A DNA stretch of 64,000 bases from NCBI RefSeq assembly GCF_036320965.1, contig NC_092234.1, positions 30,257,703 to 30,321,702 on the forward strand. Reading direction: 5' to 3'. This DNA comes from Panulirus ornatus. Lineage: Eukaryota > Arthropoda > Malacostraca > Decapoda > Palinuridae. Each line of letters opens with the position of its first letter. Position 1 is the first letter of the stretch. Position numbers and translations under genes: made by a program. The notes beneath the pieces were generated by a model, which was not told the DNA's origin, ran no database searches, and was given only the letters and a program-made list of their open reading frames with translations. This document shows, piece after piece, positions 47,661 through 59,524 of this stretch.

Positions 47661-48529
47661 CTGAACTCCACTTCTCAATTCATATTTGGACAATGTCTAG
47701 GTGTCTATAGTTTCCTCGTTTATCATATGATCAAACGGATGCAACCCATGACCACAATTTCCAGTTGGTGTATTATATATAATGCTGTCAACTTCCATGC
47801 TATTCTGTGCAGAGGTATGATTCCGAAACGATGGCGTATTAATGGCTCTGATTCTAGCTTGCTTACTGACATGGTGGTACTGGAAAAAGTTTCCTGTATA
47901 CGCTATAGGAACTTGCCTCTCCATGACTCTGTGCTTGCATAAGGACCTAAATTCTCCCGGTTTCTCTTTCTACAATCGAGATCTCCATCATTAGAACTCT
48001 CCAATCCTGGCAGGTGCGTATCTCACTCCTTTATGTATCCGCCTAAGTGCTCCCTCACTGTTTCCTGTGCTCATCCATATAAAAGATAATGCAACACGGG
48101 CCAGACGAAAAGGCACTGCACATTACAAAGACATACACACAAGTGTCACACAGACACGTTTGCAGTGCAAGAAGCTGAGGACCAGAGAAAAAAATAGAAC
48201 GAACACAGGAACCTCATGCACAAAGGTACACAGAAGCGGGAGCTAGACGCACACAGGTGAACACATACATGAATTAGAAGTACACATGTGCACACATACA
48301 GGACTCTGATACACACGGGTGTACGCACGAAGAAACCAAATGTACATAGATGCACACACGGGAACGAGTCAAAAGTGGTGCACATATGTAAGAACCAGAT
48401 ACACAAAAGGTGTCCACATATAGGAACTAGGCGTATGGAGGTACACACAAACATGCATCAGACGCACACATGTGCACATACACAAGAACCAGACGTACTG
48501 GGAACATAACACATGTTAGTACCACACAC
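47661..48529. repeat. Unique then degenerate ~45 bp repeat (GTACACA...GGAAC)
   Basis: 47661-48120 has no recognised feature but may contain more of the RT relic. From 48130 words such as GTGCACACATACAGGACTCT, ATGCACACACGGGAACGAG and GGTGTCCACATATAGGAACT recur about every 45-60 bp. Confidence 0.5.
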
Positions 48530-49985
48530 TCGCCTCCACCACCACCACCACAAGCGTGGCCACCTTACCTCACACCCTCACTGTAGCGTCACACACCACC
48601 ACTACAAACGTGGTCACCTCACCTCACACCCTCACTGTAGCGTCACACACCAGCACTACAAACGTGGTCACCTCACCTCACACTCTCACTGTAGCGTCAC
48701 ACACCAGCACTACAAACGTGGTCACCTCACCTCACACCCTCACTGTAGCGTCAAACACCAGCACTACAAACGTGGTCACCTCACCTCAAACCCTCACTGT
48801 AGCGTGTCACCACCACCACAGACGTGGTCATCTCACCTCACACCCTCACTGTAGCGTCACACTACCACCACAGGCGTGGCCACCTCACCTCACACCCTCA
48901 CTGTAGCGTCACACTACCACCACAGACGTGGCCACCTCACCTCACACCCTCACTGTAGCATCACACACCACCACTACAGACGTGGTCACCTCACCTCACA
49001 CCCTCACTGTAGCGTCACACCACCACTACAAACGTGGTCACCTCACCTCACACCCTCACTGTAGCGTCACACCACCACCACAGACGTGGTCATCTCACCT
49101 CACACCCTCACTGTAGCGTCACACCACCACTACAAACGTGGTCACCTCACCTCACACCCTCACTGTAGCGTCACACCACCACTTCAGACGTGGTCATCTC
49201 ACCTCACACTCTCACTGTAGCGTCACACCACCACCACAGGCGTGGTCACCTCACCTCACACCCCCACTGTAGCGTCACACTACCACCACAGACGTGGCCA
49301 CCTCACCTCACACCCTCACTGTAGCATCACACACCACCACTACAGACGTGGTCACCTCACCTCACACCCTCACTGTAGCGTCACACCACCACTACAAACG
49401 TGGTCACCTCACCTCACATCCTCACTGTAGCGTCACACCACCACCACAGACGTGGTCATCTCACCTCACACCCCCACTGTAGCGTCACACTACCACCACA
49501 GACGTGGCCACCTCACCTCACACCCTCACTGTAGCATCACACACCACCACTACAGACGTGGTCACCTCACCTCACACCCCCACTGTAGCGTCACACTACC
49601 ACCACAGACGTGGTCACCTCACCTCACACCCTCACTGTAGCATCACCCACCACCACAGACGTGGCCACCTCACCTCACACCCTCACTGTAGCGTCACACC
49701 ACCACCACAGACGTGGTCATCTCACCTCACACCCCCACTGTAGCGTCACACTACCACCACAGACGTGGCCACCTCACCTCACACCCTCCCTGTAGCGTCA
49801 CACTACCACTACAGACGTGGTCACCTCACCTCACACCCTCACTGTAGCGTCACACTACCACCACAGACGTGGCCACCTCACCTCACACCCTCCCTGTAGC
49901 GTCACACTACCACCACAGACGTGGCCACCTCACCTCACACCCTCCCTGTAGCGTCACACACCACCACCACCACTACAGACGTGGC
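48530..49985 (+). repeat. 52-54 bp minisatellite, about 28 copies
   Basis: Unit CACCTCACCTCACACCCTCA, CTGTAGCGTCACA, then a variable number of CAC/ACC triplets and ACAGACGTGGT or ACAAACGTGGT. Length differences come from the triplet part. Blocks repeat at a higher order: the order of TAGCATCAC, TAGCGTCAC, GGCCACC and GGTCATC variants recurs near 48860-49060, 49240-49430 and 49450-49640. The frames here are artefacts. Confidence 0.97.
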
Positions 49986-50430
49986 CACCATGGCATCGCC
50001 ACATACAATAAATAAAAAGGAATTATCCTCGGTTAAGTTCTACGTAGTATTTACACCCAGATAAATAAGAAAGGGCGCGGTGGACACTATAGGATTAATT
50101 ACAGCCCCTAATCCTAGCAATTACGGCCCGTAATTAGTACTTACTTCATCTGTAACTCAAGCCTCCACGATTTTTGGGGAAAAATTCGTAAAAGTATCTT
50201 CGCCAATGTGATAAATAATTCTTTTCTTCGTCTTCACAAATATTCTTTTTTTTTTCTGCAAGTTTCTGTAATTTTCGTAATAATGGAAACAACATCTATT
50301 CTTCGTATTTTTCCGAACGTCTCTGTAATCACGGGCGACGAAATGTAATTACTTAAAAAAATTATTCTCACGGGTAAAGTGTATATAGTAATTTTTTCTC
50401 TCACAGTATCGGTGATGGTGATTACTGACG
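49986..50430. other. Unique AT-rich segment with TAATTA-type motifs
   Basis: Not repetitive. A cluster GGATTAATTACAGCCCC, CTAATCC, CAATTACGG and CGTAATTAGTAC lies at 50091-50135. It could be a regulatory segment, but no gene is visible; otherwise nothing is recognised. Confidence 0.25.
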
Positions 50431-50439
50431 GAGATGGTG

Positions 50440-50840
50440 GTGGTGATGGTGAAGGTAGCCGTGACGAGTGGTGACGAATGATGGTGGTGATGATGGTGAA
50501 GGTAGCTTTGACGAGTGGTGACGAATGATGGTGATGGTGAAGGTAGCTTTGACGAGTGGTGACGAATGATGGTGATGGTGAAGGTAGCTTTGACGAGTGG
50601 TGACGAATGATGGTGATGGTGAGATCAGCGGCAACAGATCATGGTGATGATGATGGTGAGGATGTTACTGAGGATGGGAATGATGATGGTGATGACGCTG
50701 GTGGAAAAATGATGATCGCGATGGTAACCAGATAACTATGGACGTACTGATGAAGATAGCGATAGCGATAATGACCATTGATCATGACGCCAGTGATAAA
50801 GATGGAGACTGTAATGACGACGATGATGATGATGATGTCA
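50440..50840 (+). repeat. 41 bp minisatellite then GATGATGG-rich sequence
   Basis: About four copies of GATGGTGATGGTGAAGGTAG plus CTTTGACGAGTGGTGACGAAT (41 bp) at 50440-50630. GATGATGGTGATGAC-type decayed trinucleotide sequence follows to about 50840. Confidence 0.9.
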
Positions 50841-51369
50841 TGCAATGACGGCTGACGAAGAGGGCAAGAAAAATATGTCTGTAGGCGCGCGCGCGCTTTC
50901 TCCAACAGGAATGTGTGTAATGGAAAACTCCTCTTCCTCCCACCCTCCAGCACTGGTTGGGAGGGACGTGCGACATGGTGGTGGTGATGGGAGAGGGACT
51001 ACAGCCCCAGAGATACACCGCAGTAGGCGTATAGGGACGCAAGAGCGTAACATGTGGGTGTAGCATCACTTAGGTGCACTACCTTGTGGGCGTATGATTG
51101 CGTGAGAGAGGGGTTACAGAGGAGTGGATGACGGCCGCCATGGCTTCTGGCAGTGTAGCGCGTGGATGAATGTTTCTATGGGAATGTAAATATCCAAACT
51201 CCGGCGTCAAGACCCAGCAAAGTGTAGGCATATGGTCGTGAGGACCTTTGGGCGTATACGCATTATGGGCGTGAGGACCTCTGTGCGTGAGGACAATCGG
51301 AGGAAGTAGGGGTCCACAGCGTGAGGAACTGTAATTACCAACTTATATCTAGCTATCTGTACATCTGCA
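50841..51369. other. No gene; short decayed repeat
   Basis: Includes a (CG)n-like GCGCGCGCGC at 50885. Near 51235-51310 GTGAGGACCT(T/C)TG(G/T)GCGT is repeated. No convincing frame is seen. Confidence 0.45.
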
Positions 51370-51569
51370 CGGGGAGGCCTCCCCTGTGTAGTAGTTAGCG
51401 TTAATGACCATGAATCATCACGGATTAATCATGGGTTCGAATCCTGGCCGCGGCAGTCTGCCCATAGCCAGGCCTAGCTGTTCATTCTCCCGCCGGGGCT
51501 TGTCGATAAGTGGGCACTGGCGTAAGTTGGAGTGCGCGTGTGTGTGTGTGTCTGTGTGTGTGTACATAC

Positions 51570-51624
<55 letters not shown>

Positions 51625-51682
51625 ACATATACACAAGGTTAAGAGATGAGGCAACACGAATACTCTCCTCGTAACACATATA
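51370..51682 (+). mobile_element. tRNA-headed SINE, copy C, with internal (TG)/(TA)n
   Basis: The best preserved head: GAGGCCTCCCCTGTGTAGTA, GTTAGCGTTAATGACC (A-box region) and ATGGGTTCGAATCCTGGCC (B box, 51428-51446). The body CTGTTCATTCTCCCGCCGGG / CTTGTCGATAAGTGGGCACT follows. The middle holds (TG)n then (TA)n (51573-51620), then the tail CAAGGTTAAGAGATGAGGCA (51635) and ACACGAATACTCTCCTCGTA. The tRNA-like head is about 75 bp. Confidence 0.8.
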
Positions 51683-51984
51683 CAGTAATCACAAGTGGAT
51701 GTGTTGGAACGATTCATATATAAAAATTTCTCATTTCTTTTTACTTCTGTCGAACTATCTGGTCAAAGAAGGACGTCTTCACCCAGGCCAGGCCTTAGTA
51801 TGATACGAAAAGTGTTAAGGACGTTGATAAGTTAAGCGATGTGAAGAAACGTCACCGAAGAGCTTGGATACTGGAAAACCTGCCTTAAAAAAGAAAAAAA
51901 AAAAAAGGGCAAACTGTAGTTTTCTGGAAGTTCCAAAGCTCAGTGGTGGAGGGGAAGATACCGACATCACAACTGCTCTTTAGA

Positions 51985-51988
<4 letters not shown>
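51683..51988. other. No gene seen
   Basis: Unique sequence with an A-rich run near 51888-51905. Confidence 0.45.

Positions 51989-52074
<86 letters not shown>
51989..52074 (+). repeat. (GA)n microsatellite
   Basis: About 43 perfect GA units. Confidence 0.97.
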
Positions 52075-52079
<5 letters not shown>

Positions 52080-52659
52080 CACCGAGGCCAAGTTTTGAGG
52101 TCAGACTTGGAGAGCTAAGTGCCCGGTAGTGGAGCTGTGGCCAACGTTGCTGACCATCAACCAATTAGCCCGGGGCTCTTTTCCTGGCGCGGGAGGACAG
52201 CGCACAGCCTACCCCCTGTGTTCGTCCTCCCTCTGACTGACAGATAAATTGGTTGAGGTAAAGTACTCCAGCTGTGACTGGCCTGGCCATGTAACTCGGC
52301 TCTAGTTTCCCGTGGGATGTTCAGTCCAGGGACATGGCTCTCATTGGAAGGTCTATGACCTTACCAGAGGTTGGTGGTCCTATACTTCACTAGGAGAGAG
52401 GAACAGTCATGGACCCGGCTCTTAAAGTACGTGGGGTTAGAACCTGTGTAGTCACTACTCCAAACAGGAATAAATCATGATTTGGAAGTTAGTATCAGTA
52501 ACCAACCACGTAACTTTCCTACGGTCATGCTCCCACTTGGATTACACTTACAGTGTCTTTCACAGCCCTCACAGCACGAAGAGCAAACCTGATCATCACT
52601 CTAGTACTACATATTCCGATGCTATCGTAATAGCACCACAGAGACTGAATGTGTAGCTG

Positions 52660-52722
<63 letters not shown>

Positions 52723-53217
52723 TACACATACAGATTGAATCTCAACCTATGTCAGGTTTAAATCATAATCAGACATATGTAAAATCTTCACCTGCCACAG
52801 GTTAAGTTTCCCCCTGTCACAGGTTAGATCTCAACCTGTCAAAGTTAAACCTACACCTACCAGACATTAACATGTACACCAATGAGTCTTTGGATAAAAA
52901 TTCCTCCTAACTCATGAGGTACAGTGTTCAGGGTAGAGTACACAGCACTTATGACATGGCACACTGCTAATTCCACGGTGGGTGGGTGGTGGCAGCAGCC
53001 ACACTAGCTCTTTCTACCCTCCCCATCATATTCTCGTCTGTCAACTCGTATAATTATTCATTTTATTCATGCTTATTCATTTACCGAGGCAATCATTATA
53101 CAATATAATCGGCGTACATTTTCCGCGCGTACATTTCCGCCAGGTTCCTTCCTGTCACGCAAAGCTTGGGGCAAACTGTTGTGTAATACTCGCACAATGG
53201 TCTCCGGCTACACGTTC
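52075..53217. other. No gene; (CA)n at 52659-52714 and short decayed repeat
   Basis: A CA array with one ATA interruption. At 52740-52870 CACAGGTTA(A/G)..TCAACCTGTC words recur about every 30 bp. The rest is unique without a supported frame. Confidence 0.5.
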
Positions 53218-53467
53218 ACACACACACACACACACACAGTGACACACGAGGAAGGACGGTAATAAAGTACGGAGACGCAGTAGGAGATGAACGGAACGTA
53301 GAACAACAAAACGTGTACGGAGGAGCCAAGATCACTATGAAGTGCGTATGAAAACAAACAAGACTGGCTTAGAAATGTACGAGGGAAAACAAATATAAAC
53401 ATGCATAAAAAACGTACACACTCGTACACACGACAGAAATCCTACATGAAGAAAACGAGAGGCAAGC

Positions 53468-53509
<42 letters not shown>

Positions 53510-53524
53510 GCGCGCGCGCGCGCG
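53218..53524. repeat. (CA)n twice and (CG)n
   Basis: (CA)n at 53218-53238 and 53469-53500. The second continues through AAACACACG into GCGCGCGCGCGCGCGC (about 53508-53525), a CA/CG alternation with Z-DNA potential. Confidence 0.92.
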
Positions 53525-55522
53525 CTCACTCACATATACACACAAAGTCATGCCATTTTCTTTCTTCATAAAAAAAAATTCAACAAAATAGTGGTATAAA
53601 TATAAATGTTCCCATATGTGGCCACGTACTAGAGTAAGGAATCTTCCAACATAAGGCAATATCCTAAAGTATAATAGTTTCACATAACGCAATATCCCAC
53701 AATGTACAAGTTGCCCAACGAAAGATCTAACAGGCCCAAAAACGTAGACACGTTTCACACTAACTTCCGACAGTACTACTGTGGTGATCAACGATAGTGA
53801 CCACGAGAGTGCCTGAGGAGACTCACAACTCGGCATCACACACACCCTCCACAACATAACGAAGTACCTCACTACCGTAGTGTCCACTGTGTATCCTGCA
53901 ACAGGAGAAAAACGTCCAAATTATCGTAGCGTCCGTACGTTATGGTTATCTTCCAAAATACAACAAAACCATAAGTCACACCACAATCCCAGAATCACAG
54001 ACAGTATACAATTCTTCTCAACCTCGGTATGTTTACGCCCATCATTACAGCCGTATCTGACGAGATGGCCACCATCGCACAAAGCGAAAGGAAACAAATA
54101 TTTCGTAAATGACCCATGACAATGCTATGTCCAGCACGACTGCGCGGTACCCCACATTACTCCCAATAAGGTAGCGTCAGTAACGTCGTATTACGTCACT
54201 ATGACTCAAAACGAGAGTGTACCGGCCCCTATACTGTCACGACTTCAATCGTGGACGACAATTTCGATCGCTGGAAAGAGCCGTTTCTTACCACAAGTAA
54301 CCTTAACCAAGCCACAGAACTCTTCTCCCATCCCTTACCCTCCCTGAACGTTACCCAAGACTTCTCTCTCCCTATCTCATTCCTTCCTTTATCTTCGACT
54401 TTATTCCCTCACTATCCCTCACCCCCTGCCCTCGTTAGGGCAACCATCTGTTACCCTCTTCATCACCTTATCACTCTCTTCTTCTCCTTCCCCGACCCCT
54501 CTCTCATTCGCTGATGGCTGAACGGATAGCGTCGCAGCACGGTGACACCGGCGGTACACGCGTTCACTCCCGCAGATAGCAACGCGCCAAGTCAGCCGGG
54601 GATTGATGAAGGCTCCACGCCACATGCAGGTAACCTATACTTGGTTATATCACACTGAAGTAACTGGCAGTGCCAGGTCTACAGGACTTTATAAGGCTGT
54701 CCGACAGACAGGGGCATCAGGTGCGTCAAGATAACTCTTAACACACACTCACTGTTATGTAGTGTGGTAATAATATAGGTTTATTGGTTTGATATCTAGA
54801 CTTAAGGTCTTAATGATTGTTAGGAGCGAATTTTAAGCCCTCTTTGCGCTCTACACTACTTCCCTTCAGTGATCTCTGCGGTTACTTCTTTCATTGTTCC
54901 ACTTCTTTAACTTCATCCCTTAACATTCTACCTGTTCTTTAGCAGTCCCTTCCTGCCCCCCCGCAATCCCCTCCCCAGCTTTCACCCTCCTTTCCTTCAA
55001 CATTCCATCCTTCCTTTCCCACATTCTTCCACCTTTTACTCCCCGGTTTCACTCCTTTCCCGTACCACCTGACTCACTCCCTCCTCCCACCTCTATAACT
55101 CTATCCCTTTATCCCATGTCTTCCGCACCCTTTCTGTCTCCCCCCACCCCCACTGTGGCGACCCTACGTCTCCTCCCCTCCCGAGGGAAAGCGACAGGCG
55201 CGACGCTAAGACAATCGCCTCCCGCTGCTCCTCTCTCTCATCCACTACTACGGAGTGGGTAATCTGGCCGACCGGTGGTTGGGGCGGTGACGGCCGCGAC
55301 GAATGGCCCCGTCTGGAGTAGCGACGCCAACACCTTGATGCAGCCCACACGATTAAATATTTGTTCCCGGCAACGACCTTCCACGTCCCGTGTGTACAAC
55401 ACCCTCAACCCGTGACGGAATACTCCTAGTCGAGAAAATGAACATCTACGTACACGCTTTTTTCGTGGGGGTTCCATGAAATGTGTTCGGCACAGAGAAA
55501 ATCATCGAATCTCTTCCTTTTG

Positions 55523-55524
<2 letters not shown>
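53525..55524. other. About 2 kb, no gene called
   Basis: Mostly unique; pyrimidine-rich on the plus strand at 54360-54500 and 54900-55150. Frames up to 87 codons have no recognised features. 55160-55300 is relatively GC-rich. Confidence 0.4.

Positions 55525-55581
<57 letters not shown>
55525..55581. repeat. (TA)n microsatellite
   Basis: About 28 TA units with no R1 or LINE sequence adjoining, so TA arrays also occur alone. Confidence 0.96.
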
Positions 55582-55584
<3 letters not shown>

Positions 55585-55773
55585 CTTAAGAACAACCAAA
55601 AAAGAAACATGGAGCACAGAAGACTAAACAACGACCATAAACTCAGACGTCCACCACACGACGAGATCGCCGACAAAGTCTGTATCTGGAGGAAACGTGA
55701 GAGTCGACGTCGGAAGCCGGAGAGACCTAACTCCAGAGGCCGTCCCTCGTCCCACCAACAGTGTGGGGCTCCT

Positions 55774-55841
<68 letters not shown>
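55774..55841. repeat. (CT)n microsatellite
   Basis: About 34 CT units. The 172-177 codon frames crossing 55446-56001 are built on this and the TA array. Confidence 0.96.
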
Positions 55842-55844
<3 letters not shown>

Positions 55845-56274
55845 CTCTACCTTCTCTTCAACGGTAATAGTCTTTACTCTAATCCAAAACCAATACGTTC
55901 CTCCGACACTTGGGAGTGAATCTACCAACCTCTCGACAGTCAGATTTAATGCACCACCCCCGACAACAGGAACGAACACGGCGGCTGACGACGGGAACTA
56001 ATCGGGAATTGCATACCCGAGCCTGGCAGGGTAGGTAGGGGTGAGGGAAAGGGGAGGGAGGAAGGTGGGGAGAAGGTGAGGGGGCCGTGCGTGACGTGAG
56101 GTAGGGCAGCCGGGGCCTCTCCCTCCTCAAAGTTAAACCTCCTCCAGGTTAAACCTAATTCCATTATTGTGTCGGCCTTACGACACATGCAAGTTGGTTG
56201 TGACCTCTCAGTACACAGTTAGCTCCCTGTTGTGTGTTCACGTGACCAGTGTTTCTTGTGTTCATCACACTGTA
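55842..56274. other. No gene seen
   Basis: Unique sequence with a GGGAGGAAGG-type purine stretch near 56036-56085. Confidence 0.45.
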
Positions 56275-56455
56275 TAGTTACATGTATCTACCACACAGGA
56301 GTGTTTCCTGTATTCACCACACAGCAGTGTTTCCTGTACTGACCACACAGGAGTGTTTCCTGTATTGACCACACAGGAGTGTGTCCTGTATTCACAACAC
56401 AGCAGTGTTTCTTGTATTCACCTTAAAATAATTTTTCTTGTACTCTCACTATAGC
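56275..56455 (+). repeat. 26 bp degenerate minisatellite, left part
   Basis: Unit CACCACACAGGAGTGTTTCC plus TGTATT, five or six copies with decay on both sides. The same unit reappears at 57793-57930 beyond the transposon cluster. Confidence 0.8.
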
Positions 56456-56559
56456 AGTCTTTTTTTCTAAGTCAGCTGAGACGACACGGGCACCTGAAGT
56501 CGTAATCGAGACCTATATCTTATGTACACTTGGTGCTTGTGAAATATTTACACACACAA

Positions 56560-56574
<15 letters not shown>
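56456..56574. other. Spacer ending in CA-rich tract
   Basis: Unique sequence followed by ACACACACAAACACACACAC at about 56549-56575, which runs into (TA)n. Confidence 0.5.

Positions 56575-56642
<68 letters not shown>
56575..56642. repeat. (TA)n microsatellite
   Basis: About 33 TA units. Confidence 0.96.
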
Positions 56643-56647
<5 letters not shown>

Positions 56648-56678
56648 CTTTGTCGCTGTCTCCCGCGTTTGCGAGGTA
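56643..56678 (-). mobile_element. LINE 3'-terminal fragment (stem-loop only)
   Basis: On the minus strand: TACCTCGCAAACGCGGGAGA then CAGCGACAAAGTATAA. These are only the last ~36 bp of the RTE-like LINE, followed (minus strand) by (TA)n. It is the shortest possible 5' truncation retaining the 3' end, lying tail-outward next to plus-strand copy 4. Confidence 0.8.
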
Positions 56679-56692
56679 TATATATATATATA

Positions 56693-57429
56693 TGTGAGAA
56701 ACTGCAGAAGCTGGTGACTGAGTTTGGTAAAGTGTGTGAAAGAAGAAAGTTAAGAGTAAATGTGAATAAGAGCAAGGTTATTAGGTACAGTAGGGTTGAG
56801 GGTCAAGTCAATTGGGAGGTGAGTTTGAATGGAGAAAAACTGGAGGAAGTGAAGTGTTTTAGATATCTGGGAGTGAATCTGGCAGCGGATGGAACCATGG
56901 AAGCAGAAGTGGATCATAGAGTGGGGGAGGGGGCGAAAATTCTGGGAGCCTTGAAGAATGTGTGGAAGTCCAGAACATTATCTCGGAAAGCAAAAATGGG
57001 TATGTTTGAAGGAATAGTGGTTCCAACAATGTTGTATGGTTGCGAGGCGTGGACTATGGATAGAGTTGTGCGCAGGAGGAGGGATGTGCTGGAAATGAGA
57101 TGTTTGAGGACAATGTGTGGTGTGAGGTGGTTTGATCGAGTAAGTAACGTAAGGGTAAGAGAGATGTGTGGAAATAAAAAGAGCGTGGTCGAGAGAGCAG
57201 AAGAGGGTGTTTTGAAATGGTTTGGTCACATGGAGAGAATGAGTGAGGAAAGATTGACCCAGAGGATATATGTGTCGGAGGTGGAGGGAACGAGGAGATG
57301 AGGGAGACCAAATTGGAGGTGGAAAGATGGAGTGAAAAAGATTTTGTGTGATCGGGGCCTGAACATGCAGGAGGGTGAAAGGAGGGCAAGGAATAGAGTG
57401 AATTGGAGCGATGTGGTATACCGGGGTTG
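56693..57429 (+). pseudogene. C-terminal RT ORF of LINE copy 4 with a premature stop
   Basis: Encodes [20 protein letters not shown], then FRYLGVNLAADGTMEAEV, LYGCEAWTMDRVVRRRRDVL and FGHMERMSEERLTQRIYVSE to GTRR. There an AGA-to-TGA change (57299-57301) stops the frame. The same frame continues to the normal stop at YRG* (57427-57429). The RT catalytic core is absent, so the fragment is dead in any case. Confidence 0.88.
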
Positions 57430-57619
57430 ACGTGCTGTCAGTGGATTGAATCAAGGCATGTGAAGCGTCTGGGGTAAACCATGGAAAGCTGTGTAGGTAT
57501 GTATATTTGCGTGTGTGGATGTATGTATATACATGTGTATGGGGGTGGGTTGGGCCATTTCTTTCGTCTGTTTCCTTGCGCTACCTCGCAAACGCGGGAG
57601 ACAGCGGAAAAAAAAAAAA
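56693..57619 (+). mobile_element. RTE-like LINE copy 4 (5'-truncated)
   Basis: Starts just after the FADD box (GTGAGAAACTGCAGAAGCTG) at the end of a short (TA)n and continues through the C-terminal region. It has a full-length young-type 3' UTR (GCATGTGAAGCGTCTGGGGT, GGGCCATTTCTTTCGTCTGT). The terminal stem-loop CGCTACCTCGC..GCGGGAGACAGCG (about 57580-57607), 12 A and (TA)n complete it. It closely resembles copies 1 and 2. Confidence 0.88.
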
Positions 57620-57631
57620 TATATATATATA
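57620..57631. repeat. Short (TA)n after LINE copy 4
   Basis: Six TA units between the LINE poly(A) and the SINE fragment. Confidence 0.9.
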
Positions 57632-57780
57632 CCCTGGCTAAGTATTCATGATATCGACCAACCTCTAGGGGAGGATAAACAGCTGGGTTGACTGTGGACC
57701 AACTGCTGCAACCAGGATTCGAACCTATGCACTGGACACTGGGCGGACGTGAATACGTTACGGTCAGGAACACCAACATA
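57632..57780 (-). mobile_element. tRNA-headed SINE, copy D (head and body only)
   Basis: On the minus strand: GCATAGGTTCGAATCCTGGT (B box, about 57708-57730), then GCAGCAGTTGGTCCACAGTC, CAGCTGTTTATCCTCCCCTA and GGTTGGTCGATATCATGAA. This is the same order as copies A-C. The tail module is missing; the copy stops at the (TA)n of the LINE. Confidence 0.75.
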
Positions 57781-57792
57781 CAGTAACGATTA

Positions 57793-57930
57793 CTGTCTCC
57801 ACCACACAGTTGTAGTTATTCACCAGTGTTCTTAGTATTCATCAATAAGCAGTGTTTCCTGTAGTCACGAGACCATTATGTATCATGTTCACCACACGAT
57901 GGCGTTACTTGTGTTCATCACGGTTCTTCT
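57793..57930 (+). repeat. 26 bp degenerate minisatellite, right part
   Basis: CACCACACAGTTGTAGTTAT, AAGCAGTGTTTCCTGTAGTC and TTCACCACACGATGGCGTTA are decayed units of the array at 56275-56455. The transposon cluster lies inside a once-continuous array. Confidence 0.7.
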
Positions 57931-58405
57931 TCTCTCTCAAATGTAAACTTAAGCTCAAAGGAAATTCATCACCTGTTAACGCTCCTCACAACTCACAACC
58001 GTGTTCACAGAACTAAACCCACAAAATTCCCCCAGTGTACTCATCATGATATGTCCTGACTACTGAGTATTTGACGACACATGAAAAATACATAACAAAA
58101 CGTGTGTTCTTCCTACATGCAGTGCGTGATCTGCTGCGCCGCCGTCAGCGTCAACAACTACGCGATCGGAGAAGCTGTGAGGTACGCAGGAAATAGAGAG
58201 CGTATGTCAGAACAGGGCAGCTTAGATGCTGACAACAAGCTTGTGAAGAGCTTCAGCCACTGGGAGGTCGAAAGCTCTGAGCGCTCACTAGAGTGCAGCG
58301 CCCCTCCCGGGCTGAACACAAGCCTGCCTATCTCTTTGTGTATTCATCTACTTGTACAGTGAGGGGAGTGTGTTCAACACTCGTGGGGCATTATTTCATG
58401 AACGT

Positions 58406-58440
<35 letters not shown>

Positions 58441-59462
58441 TGCACGGAGCTACGTTCTGTCCGGTGAATCTTTTCCCATGATAAACAAGCCCTAAAAAAA
58501 AAAAAAATCTTTGCCACAGGATCACCTTAAAGACAACCCCAGATTTCTCAGCTGAATTCAGCTACACGAAGGCACTCCACCAAATCCTGCACCGTTCCTC
58601 AAGAGACTGATGCGTCTTTTTGCCTTAAACGGTGTGAACCGTTCTGTCTGAGGAAGCCAGTGCCTCCCTCCTACTGTTTTATGCCACTGGCGACTCCAGC
58701 TACCAGGAAAGCTGACTGTGGTTTACCCCATTATTATCAGTATTTATCCTTCTTTCAAAAGCATTAAAGCAATTTTGGCAGTGCCCTCTCGGGAGAGGTG
58801 ACCGAGACTTGGCTGACGTAAAAATATTACCGGGCCAAACGTAATCTCACGAGTTACCCTAAAGAAAATGATGAAAAAAATATAGAATTCCCCAATATCA
58901 TAAAACAGATACGAGTCTTCTTATATAAACACTCACACTGATTCAATAAAAGGAACGTACATACACACATACACATGCGTGCATGAAAGGTCACAAGCAG
59001 TCACATCCAAATCCACATGCAAATATGAAGTCGCCAATAAATTCACGTTTATATATCAACATTTATACATACATCTGTGACGAAACTTTTATATGAATTT
59101 CTTTTCTTCATAAATTATCTCTGGACTTTACTTGCACATATGGACAGAGTGTCTCGGTGATAGTTATCATCAAAGGTCGCATATAAGTGTGATGAAAAAC
59201 CGTAAAAATCCGGGGCCACCAGTTCGACTCTCTTCCTTTTGTATCATCTTTGATACTGATATCATGCGAAGGTCTTGACATACCTACAAAATTCAGGATG
59301 ATTCGAAAACATGTGAGGAAGAAACCTCAATGTCTTGTCGACATTAATTCAGCACACAAATATAGTAGTTGTATCAACGTCCTCCACCCCTTCCCCCCCA
59401 ACCCCCTACAAGACCAGTCGTAGGCGGCTGGAGGCAACATCACCCACGCTTCTACGCGCGCG

Positions 59463-59463
<1 letters not shown>
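57931..59463. other. No gene; (TG)n at 58406-58439
   Basis: Unique sequence. An 86-codon frame (58102-58362) has no recognised domain. The TG array has about 16 units. Otherwise nothing is identified. Confidence 0.4.

Positions 59464-59522
<59 letters not shown>
59464..59522. repeat. (CA)n microsatellite
   Basis: About 29 CA units preceded by GCGCGCGCACGCA. Confidence 0.97.
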
Positions 59523-59524
<2 letters not shown>

